Below, in pieces: positions 5,599 to 8,441 of a stretch of 8,441 bases of DNA (positions within the stretch are counted from its first letter, which is position 1; each line of letters begins with the position of its first letter). The notes below the pieces were generated by a model. The model was not told where the DNA came from. It worked only from the letters and a program-made list of their open reading frames with translations, and ran no database searches. Source of the DNA: an uncultured Oceanobacillus sp. (GTDB lineage Bacteria > Bacillota > Bacilli > Bacillales > Amphibacillaceae); contig CALKWU010000249.1 in NCBI GenBank assembly GCA_938004015.1, positions 1 through 8,441 on the forward strand, in the 5' to 3' direction. A program made the position numbers and the translations under genes.

Positions 5599-6360
5599 AT
5601 GATTGGAATCGATAAAAAGAAAATTGGCAATATACCGGCTCTCATCGCAGTTGATATCGAAAAACAAAGGGAAGCACTTCCTGTCGTCGTATTTTTCCAT
5701 GGTTTTACGAGTGCCAAAGAACATAATTTGCATATCGCCTTTTTACTTGCCGAAAAAGGATATCGGGTCATACTTCCCGACAGTGAGCTTCATGGGGAGA
5801 GGGAACAGGATACGACGGAAACGAAGCGGCAAATTTCCTTCTGGGATATTGTGTTGAAAAACGTCGATGAACTTGCCGAAATTAAACAGGAATTGGAAAA
5901 AGAAGGTCTCATTCTTGATGGAAGAATCGGGGTTGCCGGGACGAGTATGGGAGGCATCACCACCTCAGCTGCTTTGACGCAATATGAGTGGATCAAAACG
6001 GCGGTCATTTTGATGGGTTCACCGCGTATTACGACGTTTGCCAAAACATTAGTTGAAAGTTTCAAGAAAGAAGGTGACCTGCCAGTCACGGATGAACAAA
6101 TCGAAGCATTGTACGGTGAACTGGAAAAGCGGGACTTATCATTACAACCGGAAAAATTGAACGAACGACCGCTTTTATTTTGGCATGGCCAGCAAGATGC
6201 CGTCGTTCCTTTCGACCATTCCTATACGTTTTACGACGAAGTGAAAAAAGATTACAAAAACGAAGAAAACATCCGATTCATCAAAGAAGACCATGTCGGC
6301 CATAAAGTGACCCGTCTAGCTGTCTTGGAATTGGTGAAATGGTTTGAAAAACACCTGTAA
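5599..6360 (+). CDS. yitV: Alpha/beta hydrolase, YitV-like esterase
   Basis: A 253-aa cytosolic alpha/beta hydrolase related to the prolyl oligopeptidase/dienelactone hydrolase group. FFHGFTS (residues 32-38) forms the oxyanion-hole strand, GTSMGG (114-119) holds the nucleophile Ser116, HGQQDAVVP (196-204) has the likely acid Asp200, and DHVGHKV (231-237) the likely base His235. No signal peptide is seen. The family is annotated as esterase, but the natural substrate is unknown. GAGGTG 6 bases before the ATG at 5599 decides against a start 14 codons upstream. The 80-bp gap to yitW contains a seven-T run (6386-6392) without a clear hairpin, so readthrough into yitW is possible. Confidence 0.93.
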   Translation: MIGIDKKKIGNIPALIAVDIEKQREALPVVVFFHGFTSAKEHNLHIAFLLAEKGYRVILPDSELHGEREQDTTETKRQISFWDIVLKNVDELAEIKQELEKEGLILDGRIGVAGTSMGGITTSAALTQYEWIKTAVILMGSPRITTFAKTLVESFKKEGDLPVTDEQIEALYGELEKRDLSLQPEKLNERPLLFWHGQQDAVVPFDHSYTFYDEVKKDYKNEENIRFIKEDHVGHKVTRLAVLELVKWFEKHL

Positions 6361-6440
6361 GGATCGTATTTCAATCGCTTAAGTTTTTTTCGGAAATATG
6401 GTTTAATAATGATAAGAAGGTTTAAAGGAGGTAAGATAGG

Positions 6441-6752
6441 ATGGATGAAGCGACCAAAGAGTACATTTTGGGTGCACTGGAAAATGTGATCGACCCTGAA
6501 TTAGGCATAGATATTGTGAACCTCGGTTTAGTATATGACGTAGACTTGGATGAAGATGGCGTATGCACCGTGACGATGACATTGACGACGATGGGATGCC
6601 CGCTTGCCGGACATATCGAGCAAGACATCCAACATGCGTTGAGCGATCTTCCTGAAGTGAAAGAAACGAGAACGAATATCGTCTGGGATCCACCATGGGA
6701 TAAAGACAAAATGTCACGTTACGCAAAAATCGCCCTCGGCATTCCGGATTGA
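6441..6752 (+). CDS. yitW: DUF59/MIP18 family Fe-S assembly protein (YitW-like)
   Basis: A 103-aa protein with the full MIP18 signature: DPELGIDIVNLGLVY (residues 18-32), TTMGCPLAG with Cys53, and the DPPW motif at 83-86. The family includes SufT and the C-terminal part of plant HCF101-type partners, and acts in maturation of iron-sulfur proteins; Cys53 is the reactive conserved cysteine. AAGGAGG 9 bases before the ATG gives a strong start. It follows yitV on the same strand and ends in a long hairpin. Together with the NifU-N-like gene 2.4 kb away, it gives this neighbourhood two Fe-S-related small proteins. Confidence 0.95.
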   Translation: MDEATKEYILGALENVIDPELGIDIVNLGLVYDVDLDEDGVCTVTMTLTTMGCPLAGHIEQDIQHALSDLPEVKETRTNIVWDPPWDKDKMSRYAKIALGIPD

Positions 6753-6765
6753 TTTTCGAAATAAT

Positions 6766-6811
6766 ACAAGCTGGGATATAACGAACTTAGAGTCGTTATG
6801 CCCCAGCTTGT
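6766..6811. terminator. Long bidirectional terminator hairpin
   Basis: Arms ACAAGCTGGG and CCCAGCTTGT form the base. ATAACGA and TCGTTAT form an upper stem around an 8-base loop, with a short internal loop between. Both flanks are T-rich when read outward (TTGTCATTTA, and TATTATTT on the other strand). It separates the convergent yitW and uppP genes. Confidence 0.75.
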
Positions 6812-6818
6812 TTGTCAT

Positions 6819-7637
6819 TTATAGGAAAACTATGACCAAAATACCGACGACGAGACAGTAATAGGAAAAGTATTTCAAGTTTCCCCTGGCCATGATGCCC
6901 ATGAACCATTTCAGCGCAAAATAAGTCGCGACGAAAGCTGTGATGAACGCGATCAAATTCGGAATCAATAAAGCTTGGAACTCCGAACTGGCAATGAGTT
7001 CCGGCACTTCAAGAATCGTCGTCCCAAGGCTCACCGGGATATATAAAAGGAAAGCAAAGCGCAATGCCGTGTCCTGCCGCATACCGACCATCATCGCCGC
7101 AACGATGCTCGCACCGGAACGGCTGATGCCTGGAGTGACGGCGATTGCTTGGGCTAATCCTACAATCATCGCATCTTTCATTGTCAGGTCGCCATCGAGC
7201 TTTTTACCGCGTAAATTTCGGATCATCCAAATCGCTGCCGCTGTAATCAAAAGCGTCGATCCGACAATGGTCGTATTCATCTTGTCTCCGATGTAGTCGC
7301 CGAACAACACCCCGACGACACCGACAGGAATCGTCGCAATGATCAAGTACAGAACGAATATGAAATCAGCTTTCGTTTGCTTGTCCTGTTTAAAGAGGAA
7401 AAGAATCGTGTTTTTCGTCAAGCGGATGATGTCGTTTTTATAAATGATCATCACCGCAAGCAGAGAAGCGAAATTGACGAAAATTTCGAAGGTGAGTCCC
7501 TTCACTTCAATGCCGAACATTTCCCGGAAAATGAATACGTGTCCGCTGGAAGATATGGGAATCGGTTCGGTGACCCCTTGAACGAGTCCAAGAATGAAAT
7601 ATTGGATGATTGTAATCAAATCAGTGATATAATCCAT
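6819..7637 (-). CDS. uppP: Undecaprenyl-diphosphate phosphatase UppP (BacA)
   Basis: A 272-aa membrane enzyme that dephosphorylates undecaprenyl diphosphate, recycling the lipid carrier for peptidoglycan and wall polymers; it also lowers bacitracin sensitivity. The first active-site motif is QGVTEPIPISSSGH (residues 20-33) with the [E/Q]xxxE pattern Q20/E24. The second, PGISRSGAS (169-177), holds Arg173. About seven or eight membrane segments are seen. The usual family text is closer to TEFLPISSTGH and PGxSRSxxT, so this is a divergent branch with Ser for the final Thr. AAGGGGAG 6 bases before the ATG at 7635-7637 decides the start. It is divergent from the Sm-like gene across 99 bp and shares a terminator with yitW. 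Confidence 0.95.
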   Translation of the reverse strand: MDYITDLITIIQYFILGLVQGVTEPIPISSSGHVFIFREMFGIEVKGLTFEIFVNFASLLAVMIIYKNDIIRLTKNTILFLFKQDKQTKADFIFVLYLIIATIPVGVVGVLFGDYIGDKMNTTIVGSTLLITAAAIWMIRNLRGKKLDGDLTMKDAMIVGLAQAIAVTPGISRSGASIVAAMMVGMRQDTALRFAFLLYIPVSLGTTILEVPELIASSEFQALLIPNLIAFITAFVATYFALKWFMGIMARGNLKYFSYYCLVVGILVIVFL

Positions 7638-7736
7638 TGCTTTCTCCCCTTTTGTCAAGCATTCACCACTCCTCCATGACAAGTTCCCATAATTGTTCTG
7701 GTTGAATAGTCTAAATGATGAGGAGGGTTGATATTC

Positions 7737-8099
7737 TTGAATGAAAAAAATCACTCTAAACAAATGTATGAGTTATGTAAAAAACATATGCATTCTTACG
7801 TGCTCGTGGAAACGGCAGATGGCATGACATTCGATGGGATCATAACCGGATTGGATGATGAATATGTATATATGGCTGTCCCCAACGACGCACATGCCCA
7901 ACACCCTGGCTACCATAGCGGCCATATGGATGATGTGGGACATCATACTAGACAATTCGGTTTTGGATATGGATATCCCGGATACGGATACAACTACGGT
8001 TACGGTGGACCGGGATTTCATGGCCCGCCGAATCGGTTCCGTAGAGTCGTTCTGCCGCTTGCCGCATTGACTGCACTCAGTTTACTCGCATGGTATTAA
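7737..8099 (+). CDS. Sm-like small protein with Gly/Tyr-rich segment
   Basis: A 120-aa protein in three parts. Residues 10-50 contain HMHSYVLVETADGMTFDGII and DDEYVYMAVP, which reads like a short Sm/LSm-type beta barrel. Residues 52-98 are His/Gly/Tyr-rich, with GFGYGYPGYGYNYGYGG. Residues 99-120 begin with Arg residues, then a hydrophobic stretch that could be a C-terminal membrane anchor. I recall similar uncharacterised proteins in Bacillales; some GY-rich ones are spore-associated, but nothing here proves that. The TTG at 7737 is chosen because AGGAGG (7721-7726) stands 10 bases upstream. The TTG at 7728 is too close to it, and the ATG at 7764 has no site. Confidence 0.82.
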   Translation: MNEKNHSKQMYELCKKHMHSYVLVETADGMTFDGIITGLDDEYVYMAVPNDAHAQHPGYHSGHMDDVGHHTRQFGFGYGYPGYGYNYGYGGPGFHGPPNRFRRVVLPLAALTALSLLAWY

Positions 8100-8105
8100 T
8101 GAAAT

Positions 8106-8146
8106 AACAAACCCTTGCCATGTTGCTTTTGAGGCAAGGGTTTGTT
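8106..8146. terminator. Strong bidirectional terminator hairpin
   Basis: A 14-pair perfect stem, AACAAACCCTTGCC with GGCAAGGGTTTGTT (8106-8119 and 8133-8146), closes a 13-base loop. It lies between the stops of the convergent Sm-like gene and the DUF2929-like gene. T-rich flanks are weak on both sides. Confidence 0.75.
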
Positions 8147-8153
8147 CTGTCGT

Positions 8154-8330
8154 TCAGTCTTCTTTTTCTTTTAATACCGTATCACCCATCAGAAAGACTG
8201 CAACCATGAACACAATCGCCAATATGATTGCTTCCGATATGACAAATGGTTCTCCTGCCATACTCGTCAAGACATAGGTTACTGCTGTACTGATGAGCAG
8301 CGACCAAATAATCGTCATGATGTAACGCAT
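8154..8330 (-). CDS. Short two-helix membrane protein, DUF2929-like (YjzD type)
   Basis: A 58-aa protein with two hydrophobic helices, about residues 4-24 (YIMTIIWSLLISTAVTYVLT) and 31-51, joined by a short GEPF-containing turn and ending in a charged KEKED tail. MRYIMTIIW and the Ser-Met-x-Gly after helix one match what I recall of the DUF2929/YjzD family, which has no known function. The ATG at 8328-8330 is chosen because MRYIM is the usual family start and a GGGGTG lies 5 bases upstream; an ATG five codons earlier lacks such a site. If the family link holds, the gene to the right may be fabH, as in some Bacillales, but the window ends before it. Confidence 0.72.
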   Translation of the reverse strand: MRYIMTIIWSLLISTAVTYVLTSMAGEPFVISEAIILAIVFMVAVFLMGDTVLKEKED

Positions 8331-8377
8331 GTCGGCACCCCACATTCCAATATATTTCTATGTAAAAAAACGAATTC

Positions 8378-8407
8378 TCTATAAACTATCCTAGTCTAGT
8401 TTAACAA
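8378..8407 (-). promoter_or_regulatory. Putative promoter of the DUF2929-like gene with dyad in the spacer
   Basis: Read on the minus strand, a -35 TTGTTA (8402-8407) and a -10 TATAGA (8378-8383) are 18 bases apart; each matches 4 of 6 consensus bases. A 22-bp inverted repeat TAAACTA-N8-TAGTTTA (8382-8403) covers almost exactly the spacer, as a repressor operator would. The regulator is not identified. Confidence 0.45.
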
Positions 8408-8441
8408 ATAATGATGAAAAATAAAAGCGTTTCTTCGCACC

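Noticed and set aside
6361..6440. Possible terminator or promoter between yitV and yitW
   Set aside because: The T run has no convincing stem before it, and the AT-rich TTTAATAAT lacks a matching -35, so neither is called.
7916..8015. Repeated GGATAT/GGATAC/GGTTAC units that look like a tandem repeat
   Set aside because: They encode the Gly/Tyr-rich stretch of the Sm-like protein and are irregular, so no separate DNA repeat or CRISPR is called.

Overview
The window reads as chromosomal DNA of a low-to-mid GC, spore-forming-type member of the Bacillales (Bacillaceae or Planococcaceae-like). The reasons are the strong GGAGG-type ribosome binding sites, some TTG starts, Rho-independent hairpins after most transcription units, and gene content and order matching the Bacillus subtilis yitS-yitT-ipi-yitU-yitV-yitW neighbourhood as I remember it. 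I see no insertion sequence, prophage, CRISPR array, tRNA or rRNA. The coding density and codon use are those of core chromosome.

Left part (1-1521, minus strand). A polytopic membrane protein with many histidines, distantly like heme-copper oxidase subunit I, starts at a TTG. Its end overlaps the start of another minus-strand gene that runs off the left edge. The 1293-1521 gap holds its likely promoter, two dyad-like sites and the terminator of the next gene.

Central yit block (1522-6811). A DegV-family fatty-acid-binding protein (minus) is divergent from a YitT-family membrane protein (plus). The latter is followed at 5 bp by a small lipoprotein that looks like a Gmad2 immunoglobulin-like fold and sits where I recall ipi lying in B. 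subtilis. Convergent to it, on the minus strand, are a stand-alone NifU N-terminal-like protein, a DUF3813-like small protein, a newly noticed 53-aa ORF that abuts it, and a Cof-type HAD phosphatase (YitU). An alpha/beta hydrolase (YitV) and a DUF59/MIP18 iron-sulfur assembly protein (YitW) follow on the plus strand.

Right part (6819-8441). UppP, the undecaprenyl-diphosphate phosphatase of cell-wall lipid recycling, is on the minus strand. It is divergent from a small Sm-like, Gly/Tyr-rich protein with a hydrophobic C-terminus. A short two-helix membrane protein (DUF2929-like) closes the window. Its promoter spacer is covered by a 22-bp dyad. Bases 8404-8441 hold no recognisable gene.

Functionally this is a housekeeping mix: lipid or fatty-acid handling (DegV, UppP, perhaps a fatty-acid regulon site at the right edge), Fe-S maturation (YitW, the NifU-N protein), a flavin-pathway or sugar phosphatase (YitU), and several small uncharacterised proteins. 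I did not find a convincing new multi-gene system. The points most worth a second look are the unannotated 53-aa ORF, the dyad over the right-edge promoter, and the Sm-like/GY-rich protein.
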